Positions 1 through 9,609 of a stretch of 64,000 bases of DNA are shown here, in pieces. The stretch comes from Vallitalea guaymasensis (GTDB lineage Bacteria > Bacillota > Clostridia > Lachnospirales > Vallitaleaceae), in NCBI RefSeq assembly GCF_018141425.1, contig NZ_CP058561.1, positions 2,232,001 through 2,296,000 of the forward strand. The letters are read 5' to 3'. Within the stretch, counting starts at the first letter, position 1; the number at the start of each line of letters is the position of its first letter. The notes under the pieces are model-generated. The model did no database searches and was not told the origin of the DNA. It worked only from the letters and a program-made list of their open reading frames with translations. Position numbers and translations under genes: made by a program.

Positions 1-793
1 TTTCATAAGGATGTAAAACTGTAATCTGTTTTAACTCATTATCTAGCATATGCTTCATCAATAAGCTCTCTATATGTTCACTATCACCTTGTATCTCCAA
101 TATACATTTAGGATTTTCTTTTTCATATATCATATAACCTTTGCTACTATCATCATTACAGCATTTGATAGCAATATTGGATCTTTCCAGATTTATCTCC
201 CAATTATCTGTAGACCTTGATGCTCTGTTTTCATAGTTATCATATAATGAGCTTAACATAGGTATATCTTGGATAGTAGCTAAATGGATATCTTTCTCTG
301 TATCATCAACCAATTTAACTAACTGTCTGTACTCTATTTCAAACTTACATGTTCTACCACTATAATCCCATCCATAATTCTTGTAACGAAGTCTGTCACC
401 AATCAACCATGAGATATCATAACCTTCATCATACATCATCTTTATTGTTTCTTTTAACATAAAAGACATTAATCCTTTGTTCCTGTAATCTTTCAATATG
501 CATACAGTTCCAATCCCACCAACAGTTAGATTTACTTTACTTCCTTGGTATGCAGTTTCTAACTCTAGAGGGTATATTCCTATACAGCCTACTATCTTGT
601 TGTCTATCTTAAGAATTCTATTATTAGCAATCTCCCTACTGGTAGCATGTTCTACCTCTGGAAAAATATGAGGAAGATGTTTAACAAACCAATTATCCTC
701 TTCTTTCATAAATGCCTCATTAATAACCAATAACAATTCTTCATAGTCCTTAGGTGTACACTTTTCAAAGCTTTTATCTAAATTATTGTTCAT
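1..793 (-). CDS. GNAT-family N-acetyltransferase (3' end outside window)
   Basis: The reverse strand is open from the ATG at 793 to the window edge (264 codons, no stop), so the C-terminus is missing. The translation begins MNNNLDKSFEKCTPKDYEEL and carries a GNAT core: a strand-turn around VGCIGIYPLE, then VGGIGTVCILKDYRNKGLMS, which fits acetyl-CoA-binding motif A (V-x-x-x-x-R-x-K-G). It resembles the Eis-like/large GNAT proteins that have a second C-terminal domain. Its ATG overlaps the stop of the upstream helicase gene as ATGA, so the two are probably translationally coupled. The substrate cannot be told from sequence. Confidence 0.8.
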   Translation of the reverse strand, partial: MNNNLDKSFEKCTPKDYEELLLVINEAFMKEEDNWFVKHLPHIFPEVEHATSREIANNRILKIDNKIVGCIGIYPLELETAYQGSKVNLTVGGIGTVCILKDYRNKGLMSFMLKETIKMMYDEGYDISWLIGDRLRYKNYGWDYSGRTCKFEIEYRQLVKLVDDTEKDIHLATIQDIPMLSSLYDNYENRASRSTDNWEINLERSNIAIKCCNDDSSKGYMIYEKENPKCILEIQGDSEHIESLLMKHMLDNELKQITVLHPYE

Positions 794-3700
794 CCATTAA
801 CCCTCCTGGTATTATCATTTTTCTTGTCTATTCCCACTATTTTATATTCAAAATCTTGATACACGAATCTTTCCTCTATTCCCCTCTGTAATAGATCTTT
901 GCTGAAATCGTTCATGGTGTTTTTATTATATGGGTTGGACTCAATATCTATTTCAAATACTTCCTTGGACATATTATCTTGTACATATACTCTGTCTCCA
1001 AACCATACTGTCTGATCTGGATGGAAGTCTCCTTGCAATTCAACATTTTCTTCTTTTTGTTCATCATTTTCAACTATAACTTGTTCACTATCATTATCTT
1101 TCATTTCACCTTTGATGAATTCAATTCTATCAATGACATCATTGACAACCTTCTCAGAATCCTTCCACCAATCTAAGCTCCATATCCTATATAGATTCCA
1201 ACCTCTTGATTCTAAGAATCTCTTTCTATGGATATCACGTTCTCTTGTAGAAGGCTGGTTATAATAAGAATAACCGTCACATTCAATTCCAAGTAAATAT
1301 CTAGAACTATCTTTGTCATATACTGCCAAGTCGATTTTATAATCTGAGACTCCTACGTTTTTCTCTACAAGATAGCCTTTGTCTTTTAATCTGACATATA
1401 ACTTGGATGCGATATCATCCATATCATCTGCTTTTTTATCCCTGTCTTTTGTGTATACCAACTCTCTTAGGACATTTTCTGCTTCAGCATTTTCTTTGGA
1501 GGACACTTCTCTAGCATACTGAAGATAGTTTTTAAATAATTTTGCTCCGATATTCTTTGTTCCTTCTACTTTCAATTCTTCTGGTTCAATAGAAGTTATC
1601 ACATATATTTTTTCCTTAGCACGGCTAATAGCAACGTTAAGTCTATTCTCTCCCCCATCTTGTGATAGAGCACCGAAATTCACAGATACTCTGTCAGATT
1701 CATTAGGAGCATAACCTATTGAGAATATGACTATATCTCTTTCATCCCCTTGGACATTTTCAATATTTTTAACGAATATACTTACATCTTCATTTCCGTT
1801 TTTACGATTCTTTTCATGGTTATATAGCTTCTTGAATTCTTTGTCATAGTTTCCTCTGGTATCCAATAAATCACTGATTAGATCTTTTTGGGTTACGTTG
1901 AATGTTATAATCCCTATAGTCTCATTATTTTTTCTTGTTTTCAATATTGAATCTACCAAGTCCACTACTTTACTTGCTTCTGCATTATTTTTCCTCTCTA
2001 TCCACTTACCATCGACTTTTATTCTTTCTATTGGAGAAGGCTTACTGCCTCTTATGTTAACTATGTTAGGGGATATATTAAGATTACCACCATAAAAAGC
2101 ATAGTTAGAAAAGTTAATGAGTTCCTCATATCTGGAACGATAGTGATAGTTAAGGTGTACTGAAGGATAATTAATCTTAGCAAGGTCTAGAAGACTTTCT
2201 TCTTCAAATGCTGCTGCAGTTTCTATTGTTGCTAATTCTTCGTCAAAATCATCATATCTTGCCATGAATGTAGAGCTTGGTTTTAACTGCTTATCATCCC
2301 CAGTTACTACAACTTGTTTTCCTCTATATATAGTCGGTATTGCATTTTCAACGTACATTTGAGACGCTTCATCAAATATTATCATATCGAACATACCCTC
2401 TTTTAGAGGCAATATATCAGAAACAGTTTCTGGACTGAGAAGCCAGCATGGAAAAACAGTCAATAAAAGTTCACTAAATTCAATGACATATTTTCTGATT
2501 GGCCATGTCTTACGTTTTTTCTCAGCTTGTCTCTTGAACTCTTTGAAAAGAGGTGTATCAACAAACAGCTGCAACTTATCATTCCATTTGCTTTTTATCA
2601 GGTCAGCTGTAAGACCATTCTTTTCCTTCATGAGATTATCAATTTCTTGGATAGTCTCTTGGTACATTGAAAAATGAAGGTAGAAATCGTTGTATTCTTT
2701 TGTTTTTTCTATATCATTAATATGTATTAAGGTTGTAAAAGGAATAATATTGCTTAGTACTTCATTAATATCATCATGGTCTTTTACTGCATTTACAGCA
2801 TAATCCAGTATTTTTACTTGAAGATTGGACAAGTTGTCTATTCTGTTTTTTAATCCATAAAATACTTCTATATTATCAGCTGCATCTTTTATTTTTTCCA
2901 AGTCACTGATAATGTCAAATTCCAGTACGAATTTTTCACATAACGAGTTGAACATATCTTCTCTTATTACTGGTTTCAATTCTTTTAACATAGCTATTAC
3001 TTCATTGATTATTATGCCATACCTAATGAATAACTTCTCAAGATCAGTCTTTTTCTCTTCAAAAGTCAGCATATTCTTTTCATATTCTTCTTTTTTACTT
3101 TTATGTTTTAACCAATGGTTGGGACTCCACCATTTATTGTCTTCACTCTGCTCTATCAACTGACCATTAGCCTGTTGATTTATCATATGAGCATGATTGA
3201 TTACTTGCTGTTTAGTTACCCCAAAATCATTTTCAGCATACAATCTCCCTACTTTTTCTAAATTCTCCAGCTCTATTTTTGGTATTTCACTGTTGATTTT
3301 ATCAGTAATCCTAATGATGATATCTTGTAATTCTTGTATTTCAATAAAATCCAGTTTCCTTACAAAAGTATCAATCATAGGGTTTTCTTTACACATTTCT
3401 TTGTAGCTAATATAAGTTTGCGCAATGATGTCATTGGATTCTATACCATCCATAGCTTCTCTTAGCTCTTGATATTTATAATTTTCAAAAGGGTTGTCCT
3501 TACGAAAACTCCTATAGCTTTCATATCTTATATCTTCTGTTGAGGTTATAGCTTCTGAGCAGACATACATGTCATGAAGAGTTATACCGTATTCTCTTTC
3601 TTCATGAAGTATTTCTGCCATATTAGTCAGATAGCTTATCTTTTCGTCAATTGCAGATGCATCATCATCAATCTTGAGATTAAGGGAATTATCGAAATCC

Positions 3701-5064
3701 ATTGCTTCTGTACTAATACATTCACATACTTTTCTATAGAAATCCCTCTTATTCTTGTTGGCATCATGTACTAGGGCAATCTTTTGATTAATATCCGCTA
3801 ATCTATTATATATTACATCTAGGGCAGCTCTTTTTTGAGATACCATCAATACTTTTTTCCCTTTGGCTAGAGAATCACATATGATATTTGCTATGGTTTG
3901 GGATTTACCTGTTCCTGGTGGTCCATATATAACAAGATTGCTTTTTTCATTAGTACTTAATACTGCATTCTCTTGACTATTATCTAGTGAAGATAAGAAG
4001 TAGACTTCTTTTTCTGATAACTGCTTTGCTTTTTCATCTGACTTTTCAACAATTTCATCAGATACATTTTCGTCTTCTTTATTCATCAATAACAGTTCAA
4101 GTACTTCGTTGTATAATTCTTCCTGCTCTAGATATTGATAGTCAGTATATATGGAGTTAGATAATGGAAATTGTCCTAATACCATATAGTTTTTCAATAT
4201 CAATTCTCCTGCTTCATAGCTAGGCAACTTTGCATTAGTGTAATCAACAAATCTTTCAATATCTCTTTTATTAGTATCTTGTATATTGATTTTATTCTCA
4301 CCAAGATATTTTATTAGTCCAGAGATTGCATCATCTGAGAATTGTTCTAGTGATGAGAATTCCATCTCTAATTCTGTTATCTTGGATTCATTGAATTTGC
4401 AATAGGCAAATATGAATACCTTATTTATTAATATCTCTTGGTCGATAATATTGGAAATCTGCCATTTATTACTAACTTTTTCTAGTTTTACAGGGAACAT
4501 AAAAAGAGGAGCTCTAACGAAGGTTGAGTCATTGAATCTTCCCTCAACAAATGGATAGCTTAGATATAATTCATATTTTCCTGTTTCTTTTTCTACTGCA
4601 TCAATCTCTCTAAGCAAATAGTTGATGTTGTTAGAGTAACCTATCATCTTTTCAATCTTATCGTCTATCTTATTCTTGTCAGCAACTAATTCCATATCAT
4701 ATTTATCATTGATTTCTTGTTTTCTTTTAGTGAGTACTAGTTTTTCTTCTTCAGATACATCATTCAATTCTTTTATTGTCTCTTCGAGAGCTAATAATTC
4801 CTGTTTTCTATTATTGGCAATTTGCTTTTCTGAAGCTTTTAAATCCTCATTTCTTATCTTATAAGGGTCGTCAATGATTATTTTCTTTCCTTTTTCCCTG
4901 TTTATCAAAAAATTGGTAAGTTCTTCATTTATGTTTTTATCTAATTCAATCAACCTTGATATATCGAATGATCTTTTTTTATGTATTTTCTTAAGAACCA
5001 GACTTCTATTTCTTCCGCTTAGGTTAATTAACCTATCTTTATATGTTTTTAGAATATCTTTCAC
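790..5064 (-). CDS. DUF4011/SF1 helicase with C-terminal Vsr-like endonuclease domain
   Basis: Large (1424 aa) cytoplasmic protein. The N-terminus (LKTYKDRLINLSGRNRSL, residues 5-22) is the pattern typical of DUF4011. A P-loop GPPGTGKSQT lies at 381-390 and the Walker B MIIFDEASQM near residue 895, followed by the SF1 C-terminal motifs (GDDKQLKP, NYHYRSRYEELI, VQGDERDIV, RLNVAISRAKE). The last 200 residues hold a Vsr/REase-type fold: YKIDLAVYDKDS, GIECDGYSYY, RERDIHRKRFLESRGW and YRIWSLDWW. From memory, proteins with this architecture were reported as single-gene phage defence (helicase-Vsr, called Hhe). The start is GTG, with GGGGG nine bases upstream. It is followed by the coupled acetyltransferase, an unusual partner. 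Function as defence is inference. Confidence 0.88.
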   Translation of the reverse strand: MKDILKTYKDRLINLSGRNRSLVLKKIHKKRSFDISRLIELDKNINEELTNFLINREKGKKIIIDDPYKIRNEDLKASEKQIANNRKQELLALEETIKELNDVSEEEKLVLTKRKQEINDKYDMELVADKNKIDDKIEKMIGYSNNINYLLREIDAVEKETGKYELYLSYPFVEGRFNDSTFVRAPLFMFPVKLEKVSNKWQISNIIDQEILINKVFIFAYCKFNESKITELEMEFSSLEQFSDDAISGLIKYLGENKINIQDTNKRDIERFVDYTNAKLPSYEAGELILKNYMVLGQFPLSNSIYTDYQYLEQEELYNEVLELLLMNKEDENVSDEIVEKSDEKAKQLSEKEVYFLSSLDNSQENAVLSTNEKSNLVIYGPPGTGKSQTIANIICDSLAKGKKVLMVSQKRAALDVIYNRLADINQKIALVHDANKNKRDFYRKVCECISTEAMDFDNSLNLKIDDDASAIDEKISYLTNMAEILHEEREYGITLHDMYVCSEAITSTEDIRYESYRSFRKDNPFENYKYQELREAMDGIESNDIIAQTYISYKEMCKENPMIDTFVRKLDFIEIQELQDIIIRITDKINSEIPKIELENLEKVGRLYAENDFGVTKQQVINHAHMINQQANGQLIEQSEDNKWWSPNHWLKHKSKKEEYEKNMLTFEEKKTDLEKLFIRYGIIINEVIAMLKELKPVIREDMFNSLCEKFVLEFDIISDLEKIKDAADNIEVFYGLKNRIDNLSNLQVKILDYAVNAVKDHDDINEVLSNIIPFTTLIHINDIEKTKEYNDFYLHFSMYQETIQEIDNLMKEKNGLTADLIKSKWNDKLQLFVDTPLFKEFKRQAEKKRKTWPIRKYVIEFSELLLTVFPCWLLSPETVSDILPLKEGMFDMIIFDEASQMYVENAIPTIYRGKQVVVTGDDKQLKPSSTFMARYDDFDEELATIETAAAFEEESLLDLAKINYPSVHLNYHYRSRYEELINFSNYAFYGGNLNISPNIVNIRGSKPSPIERIKVDGKWIERKNNAEASKVVDLVDSILKTRKNNETIGIITFNVTQKDLISDLLDTRGNYDKEFKKLYNHEKNRKNGNEDVSIFVKNIENVQGDERDIVIFSIGYAPNESDRVSVNFGALSQDGGENRLNVAISRAKEKIYVITSIEPEELKVEGTKNIGAKLFKNYLQYAREVSSKENAEAENVLRELVYTKDRDKKADDMDDIASKLYVRLKDKGYLVEKNVGVSDYKIDLAVYDKDSSRYLLGIECDGYSYYNQPSTRERDIHRKRFLESRGWNLYRIWSLDWWKDSEKVVNDVIDRIEFIKGEMKDNDSEQVIVENDEQKEENVELQGDFHPDQTVWFGDRVYVQDNMSKEVFEIDIESNPYNKNTMNDFSKDLLQRGIEERFVYQDFEYKIVGIDKKNDNTRRVNG

Positions 5065-5122
5065 CGAATATTACCCCCTGCTAAAGTAGATAAATTGATA
5101 TTTACTGCTTACTAATGGTTTT

Positions 5123-5150
5123 ATTATATCAAAATTATAGCTTATTACAA
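5123..5150 (-). promoter_or_regulatory. Sigma-A-type promoter for the helicase-nuclease gene
   Basis: Read on the minus strand, TTGTAA (5145-5150) and TATAAT (5123-5128) are separated by 16 bp, about 60 bp upstream of the GTG start. Sequence match only. Confidence 0.5.
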
Positions 5151-5236
5151 ATATTTTATATATTTTTATCCCCAAGATGTCTCTTCTTTTGTTTTCTGAG
5201 AATAGTTTTCAGCTATCATAAATATAATTCAATAAT

Positions 5237-5274
5237 AAAAAGCGATAGTATCAAATATCGCTACCATCGCTTTT
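5237..5274 (-). terminator. Terminator after the beta-helix glycosidase gene
   Basis: An inverted repeat AAAAGCGAT / ATCGCTTTT (5237-5245 and 5266-5274) lies about 60 bases downstream of the beta-helix gene's stop, with A/T runs on both sides, so it could work in both directions. An extra AGCGAT copy sits inside the loop and gives an alternative pairing. Confidence 0.55.
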
Positions 5275-5335
5275 ACCATTATTAATGAGTTAACTTATAG
5301 ATTTTTCTATTCTAATATTCCTATTATTATTGGCT

Positions 5336-8300
5336 TTATTGCCAAATTTTAAACGCATCATGTACTATATACGTATTGGATGAACTGGCATTCTTATCAC
5401 CACTTACAACTATTTTTATTGTATGTTTATTATTGGCAAGCCCCCTTACGCTGTATAAAACTTGTTGATGCTGTTTAGAAGATGATTCATAACAATCTAG
5501 GTTTTCTTGTACCAGCTGTCCATCCAAATATATATCAGCATAACCTAGATTAGAATTTTTTGCACCTATCCAGTCTACCCCAGTTCCAATGAATTCATAT
5601 TCTATATAACTATCCTGTGTATTACTATAATGCTCCGTATCTAAATAATTATTGGGATCTTGAGTATACTGTACCCATGTACCTTGATATATATTTTCTA
5701 TATCATTATCATCAATAATATAACTGTAGGATTTATGATTTCCAGCTTTTGAGATTGTATCAACAACATATGGTATACTCATATCTGGTTCTGATGGGTT
5801 AGGTCTAGATGATGAACCTGGATATGTAAAATGATTATGAGGGTAATTCTCTGTCATTACTGCATCCATATGTCCAACCATAATATCTCTATCTGACATT
5901 TCCGACCAGTAACCTACATTGCGGTTAAAGAAAAATGTATCTGGCTGTGATGATGCTACTCTATAGACTACATTTCTGCTTATATCCGTATATCCTGAAC
6001 TTCCTTCATCTAAATATATACCTCCCGGTGCTCCTACAACATTATCATGAACATGATTACCCTTTATTCTTGATCCAGGCTGATATCCAAGCATATAGAT
6101 TCCACCACCATCATGCAGCTTTTCAAGGCAGTTTCTTATATGATTGTATTCTATTACATTTTGTCCAGCTATAGTTGGACAATCGTATCCCCAGCTCCAT
6201 CCACTGCTTATTCCTGTATAAGATACGTGATCAAGGTCATTATAACTTACAATTGTTCCTTTTGTTAGTCCTAACCATACACCTATAGCTCCATTATAAC
6301 TTTCTCCGATGTTATATATTTTATTGGCTAGTATTTTGTTATTTTTTACGACATTTGTATCTGCAGCATAATTAGATTCTTCTGTATTTTCAGGTCCTAT
6401 TTGAATTCCTGAAGAGCCTATACCATCAAATTCACTCCCAATTACGGTATTATTCTGGCTTTCTCTATGGAAATCAACACCAGCTTTACCTATCATCTTG
6501 AACTTACAATCATCAAATCTAATGTTACTAGAATAATCAAATCTGATTGCCCCTGGCATTTTAGTCCAGTTACCGTTACGTTTCAAAAATGATGCCTGTC
6601 CTGTAACAGCCCCTTCTTCGCTATTGGGACTATTATAACCTGTACATTCAAATGAGATTCCTGTAAATGAAATATTCTTAATGTGGTCATTGCTTTCTCC
6701 AGAACCTAAAATCAAATCTTCCACTTTTGGTACATAAACTTGGGCACTCTGCATATCTTCACCATTTCTTGGTATATAATAGATATACTTGGAACTTCTG
6801 TCAAAATAACTTTCGCCTGGTTCATCCAGTAGTTCAAAAGCATTTTGTACATAGTTAGGGTCTTGGATAGCAAGAGGTCCTCCTATTCCAGTTTGTACAT
6901 CATAGAAAGCTTGTGGTTTCATTTCTATGTTCAATCCACCAGAAGAATTAGTTAGTGCACTCTTAACTGGTATAATATGAAATGTCCATCCTACAAGGTA
7001 TACCATTTCAATATCTGATACATTTCTCCAATTATTCATATTATTGAACTCATAAGAAGAGTCTGTTGTATATCCTTGATGAACAGTTAGAGTTCTATCT
7101 CTTGCAGTATCTTCATAATATTTTGGGAAACCATCAACTGAATTATCGTACCATGTCATATTTGGATTATCATAACCACTCCATCCATTGATTCCTGTTC
7201 CTGTATTTCTTGCGATTACTGCTCTTCTTCCATTAACATATATTTCTCTGGAATAGTCTACATCCGAAGGTGCTAAAGCTCTATAAGCACCTGCTTTATC
7301 TGGAGCCGCTTCCCATCCTTCAACTTTTTTCCCACCACTGATTACTGGTGTCTCGTTAGGGTATGCTTTATATAATACATTGTACCCGTTTGTTCCTGAA
7401 TCAGTTTTGTTTAGTATTATAGGTTCATCAATGAAATATGTTCCCCCCCTAAGATATACAATTATATCACCTGTCATATTGCTGTTTATGGTTCTTACAA
7501 AATCTCTTGCTCCTGCAATAGTTTTTAATGGTGCTTCTATAGTCCCAGGATTATTGTCATTCCCATCGGGTGATACGTATAACTCAGCTTGATAATTATC
7601 TTGTTTTGTTATGGTTACGTTCCACTTATAGCTATTACCATTTTTTGCAGTGACTGTATATTCTACAGATCCATTGCTAAAATCCATAGCTTGATTATTA
7701 TCAGGTGAACAAGTTGTATAGTCTGTAGTTGTTATTATCGGATAGACTTTAGTTAGATCTGTATCATTAAATACTTTTATATTAATCTGCTGATTAGTAT
7801 AATCTATGCTAGTTGAACCTATCTGATTTGGTACAACAAATGATTTTATACCGGCTTTTTGAACAACCACATCAACTTCTGGTTGTAAATTGTCAGGATT
7901 ATAAAAATAAGGTGGTGAAGTAAATAGATTATTATTAATAGTTCCTGTGAAATGATAGATACCTGGCTGATTAGGATTAAAAGGATTGTTTATGTCTTCT
8001 TTCCAACTTTTATTAGGGTCTGTTGACGGATATATATCTATCCTACCCCTAATGTCATTCTTCTCTTGTGTTGCATACATAGCTTGATGTGGCAATGGAA
8101 GATTGTCATTTGCTATTCCTTCTGTCACTACTATATCATCAATACTTCTTATGCTTGTCAGCTTGATGGGTTCTCCATAGACTTCCATTTCAACAATATG
8201 TACCCAATCATCACTTGGTGTTAATTTAATATAACGTACAGTACTGTCATAGGATATGCTGCATTCATATGGCTCATAATATGCAGGACTATTATTTATA

Positions 8301-8758
8301 CCACTTGCACTTGGCGGATCTATTCCCGTATCCTGGTCATATACTGTTGTCCAGTTTGTTTTATCATTACTTACTTCTAATTTTATATGGACTGGTGCAC
8401 ACTCGAAATTAACATTGTTAGAATTCTTGTTAAAGTATAATAACACTTTATTTATGGATCTCTCCTGCCCCAAATCTACAATTGCCCAATAAGGTTCTAC
8501 ATAGTTCTCTTCAAATGGTGCCCAAAATGTTGCCACACCATCTACTGATGCCCTGTCTTTCCTTCCGTCAACAATAGCACTTGCTGGATACTCTGGGTAA
8601 GATGAAGATGCCTCTACATTTTTCCCTAATGCATAATTTTCACTCACCGCTTCTGCATGTACCGTTAAATAACTAAATGATAAATTAAATAGATTAGTAA
8701 ATACATAAAAACATAATACTGTGACAATTAATAAACGCGAATATTTTTTTATCCCCAT
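5336..8758 (-). CDS. Secreted right-handed beta-helix glycosidase (GH141-like) with discoidin and C-terminal carbohydrate-binding domains
   Basis: 1140 aa from the chosen start. An in-frame start 42 bases further upstream would put charged residues before the signal peptide; the ATG at 8758 follows AAGGAGG and opens MGIKKYSRLLIVTVLCFYVF, a good signal sequence ending near HAEA. Next comes an F5/8-type C (discoidin) domain (KNVEASSSYPEYPASAIVDG, then WAIVDLG and VRYIKLTPS), linker/Ig-like segments, then the catalytic unit starting YVSPDGNDNNPGTIEAPLKT with PbH1-type turns (HDGGGIYMLGY, GAPGGIYLDEGSSGYT). The C-terminal ~120 residues (SYIEYEFIGTGVDWIG, ADIYLDG, HDAFKIW) look like a sugar-binding beta-sandwich. 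The start of the catalytic unit is like GH141 fucosidase/xylanase proteins; the substrate is not known. It is preceded by its own promoter with an operator-like palindrome. Confidence 0.85.
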   Translation of the reverse strand: MGIKKYSRLLIVTVLCFYVFTNLFNLSFSYLTVHAEAVSENYALGKNVEASSSYPEYPASAIVDGRKDRASVDGVATFWAPFEENYVEPYWAIVDLGQERSINKVLLYFNKNSNNVNFECAPVHIKLEVSNDKTNWTTVYDQDTGIDPPSASGINNSPAYYEPYECSISYDSTVRYIKLTPSDDWVHIVEMEVYGEPIKLTSIRSIDDIVVTEGIANDNLPLPHQAMYATQEKNDIRGRIDIYPSTDPNKSWKEDINNPFNPNQPGIYHFTGTINNNLFTSPPYFYNPDNLQPEVDVVVQKAGIKSFVVPNQIGSTSIDYTNQQINIKVFNDTDLTKVYPIITTTDYTTCSPDNNQAMDFSNGSVEYTVTAKNGNSYKWNVTITKQDNYQAELYVSPDGNDNNPGTIEAPLKTIAGARDFVRTINSNMTGDIIVYLRGGTYFIDEPIILNKTDSGTNGYNVLYKAYPNETPVISGGKKVEGWEAAPDKAGAYRALAPSDVDYSREIYVNGRRAVIARNTGTGINGWSGYDNPNMTWYDNSVDGFPKYYEDTARDRTLTVHQGYTTDSSYEFNNMNNWRNVSDIEMVYLVGWTFHIIPVKSALTNSSGGLNIEMKPQAFYDVQTGIGGPLAIQDPNYVQNAFELLDEPGESYFDRSSKYIYYIPRNGEDMQSAQVYVPKVEDLILGSGESNDHIKNISFTGISFECTGYNSPNSEEGAVTGQASFLKRNGNWTKMPGAIRFDYSSNIRFDDCKFKMIGKAGVDFHRESQNNTVIGSEFDGIGSSGIQIGPENTEESNYAADTNVVKNNKILANKIYNIGESYNGAIGVWLGLTKGTIVSYNDLDHVSYTGISSGWSWGYDCPTIAGQNVIEYNHIRNCLEKLHDGGGIYMLGYQPGSRIKGNHVHDNVVGAPGGIYLDEGSSGYTDISRNVVYRVASSQPDTFFFNRNVGYWSEMSDRDIMVGHMDAVMTENYPHNHFTYPGSSSRPNPSEPDMSIPYVVDTISKAGNHKSYSYIIDDNDIENIYQGTWVQYTQDPNNYLDTEHYSNTQDSYIEYEFIGTGVDWIGAKNSNLGYADIYLDGQLVQENLDCYESSSKQHQQVLYSVRGLANNKHTIKIVVSGDKNASSSNTYIVHDAFKIWQ

Positions 8759-8805
8759 AATAATAAAAATCCTCCTTCTTAAAAATATTGTTAATCTCAA
8801 TATTT

Positions 8806-8833
8806 ATTATATTTGATTAAATCAAACAAACAA
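8806..8833 (-). promoter_or_regulatory. Promoter with palindromic operator in its spacer, upstream of the beta-helix gene
   Basis: On the minus strand TTGTTT (8828-8833) and TATAAT (8806-8811) are 16 bp apart. Nearly the entire spacer is a perfect 15-bp palindrome, TTTGATT-A-AATCAAA at 8812-8826. A repressor bound there would block RNA polymerase. The regulator is not in this window as far as I can tell. Confidence 0.55.
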
Positions 8834-9053
8834 TAATAAAATATCACAAAAAATATAAATATATGATTATTATTAATAATTCTTTGGTAAAATTTACTGA
8901 TTAAACACATTTAAACAATATATTTTATAATAATATAGCTTAATTTATTAAATAATATATATTAATTATTGTATATATTTGATATATGATATTCCCAACA
9001 TATAGTACTTATCTGTTATTATTAAATATTATTTGTTTGAGAATAAGTTACAC
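8834..9053. other. AT-rich intergenic spacer
   Basis: Very AT-rich spacer between two divergent genes. No reading frame with a ribosome site, no strong hairpin and no RNA gene was seen. A TATAAT at 9054-9059 with a weak upstream TTTGTT may be the promoter of the small gene at 9127. Confidence 0.4.
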
Positions 9054-9126
9054 TATAATACTAAGTAATATTCACAGATAATATGGTTAAACTAGATATT
9101 GATAACATATTAGAAAGGAGCATATC

Positions 9127-9432
9127 ATGTTAAATAGTATCTATGAAACACGTACAAGATTAGATGAAGGTTACCATATCTCATTGACCATACCAAAAGA
9201 AGAATACACAGTCATATATGGAAATGATATCAATGAACAACATGCCACTGAGATTATTAATGATTATCTACAACATAGAGATGATGACGGTGAAGCCCAT
9301 GACATCAAGATATATGACCATGAAGCCAGTAATATGATTGAGATAGAAGCTCAGTTGAATTATATAGGAAATGAGCATACTGATTATCATAAATCTCCTG
9401 GAAAACTGTTTTCAAAAAATACCAATGAATAA
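9127..9432 (+). CDS. Small acidic protein of unknown function
   Basis: 101 aa, ATG eight bases after GAAAGGAGC (AGGAG at 9116-9120). The protein is soluble and acidic, with no signal peptide, membrane segment or Cys. It has an alternating pattern suggesting a compact alpha/beta fold (EGYHISLTIPKEEYTVIYG, then TEIINDYLQHRDDDGEAHDI, then NMIEIEAQLNYIGNEHTDYH). It is monocistronic, with its own terminator. I do not recognise the family. Confidence 0.75.
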   Translation: MLNSIYETRTRLDEGYHISLTIPKEEYTVIYGNDINEQHATEIINDYLQHRDDDGEAHDIKIYDHEASNMIEIEAQLNYIGNEHTDYHKSPGKLFSKNTNE

Positions 9433-9442
9433 TATATACCAA

Positions 9443-9474
9443 GGGGCTTAATCATTAAATTTCAGCCCCGTTTT
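9443..9474 (+). terminator. Rho-independent terminator after the small protein
   Basis: GGGGCT (9443-9448) pairs with AGCCCC (9464-9469), followed by GTTTT. It lies 10 bases after the stop codon. Confidence 0.75.
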
Positions 9475-9500
9475 ATTTCCCCATAAAGGACTCATGTCCA

Positions 9501-9529
9501 TTGACTGAAATCGGGAATTATACTATAAT
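9501..9529 (+). promoter_or_regulatory. Promoter of the secreted nucleotidase gene
   Basis: TTGACT (9501-9506), a 17-bp spacer and TATAAT (9524-9529), about 80 bases before the ATG. The -10 region lies within an ACTATAATTATAGT palindrome that could be an operator. Confidence 0.6.
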
Positions 9530-9609
9530 TATAGTACTTGGACATATTATAATTTATAGCTTTTAATATATTCAAGTATCTAAAATTAAATATTATTGGG
9601 AGGATTGTT

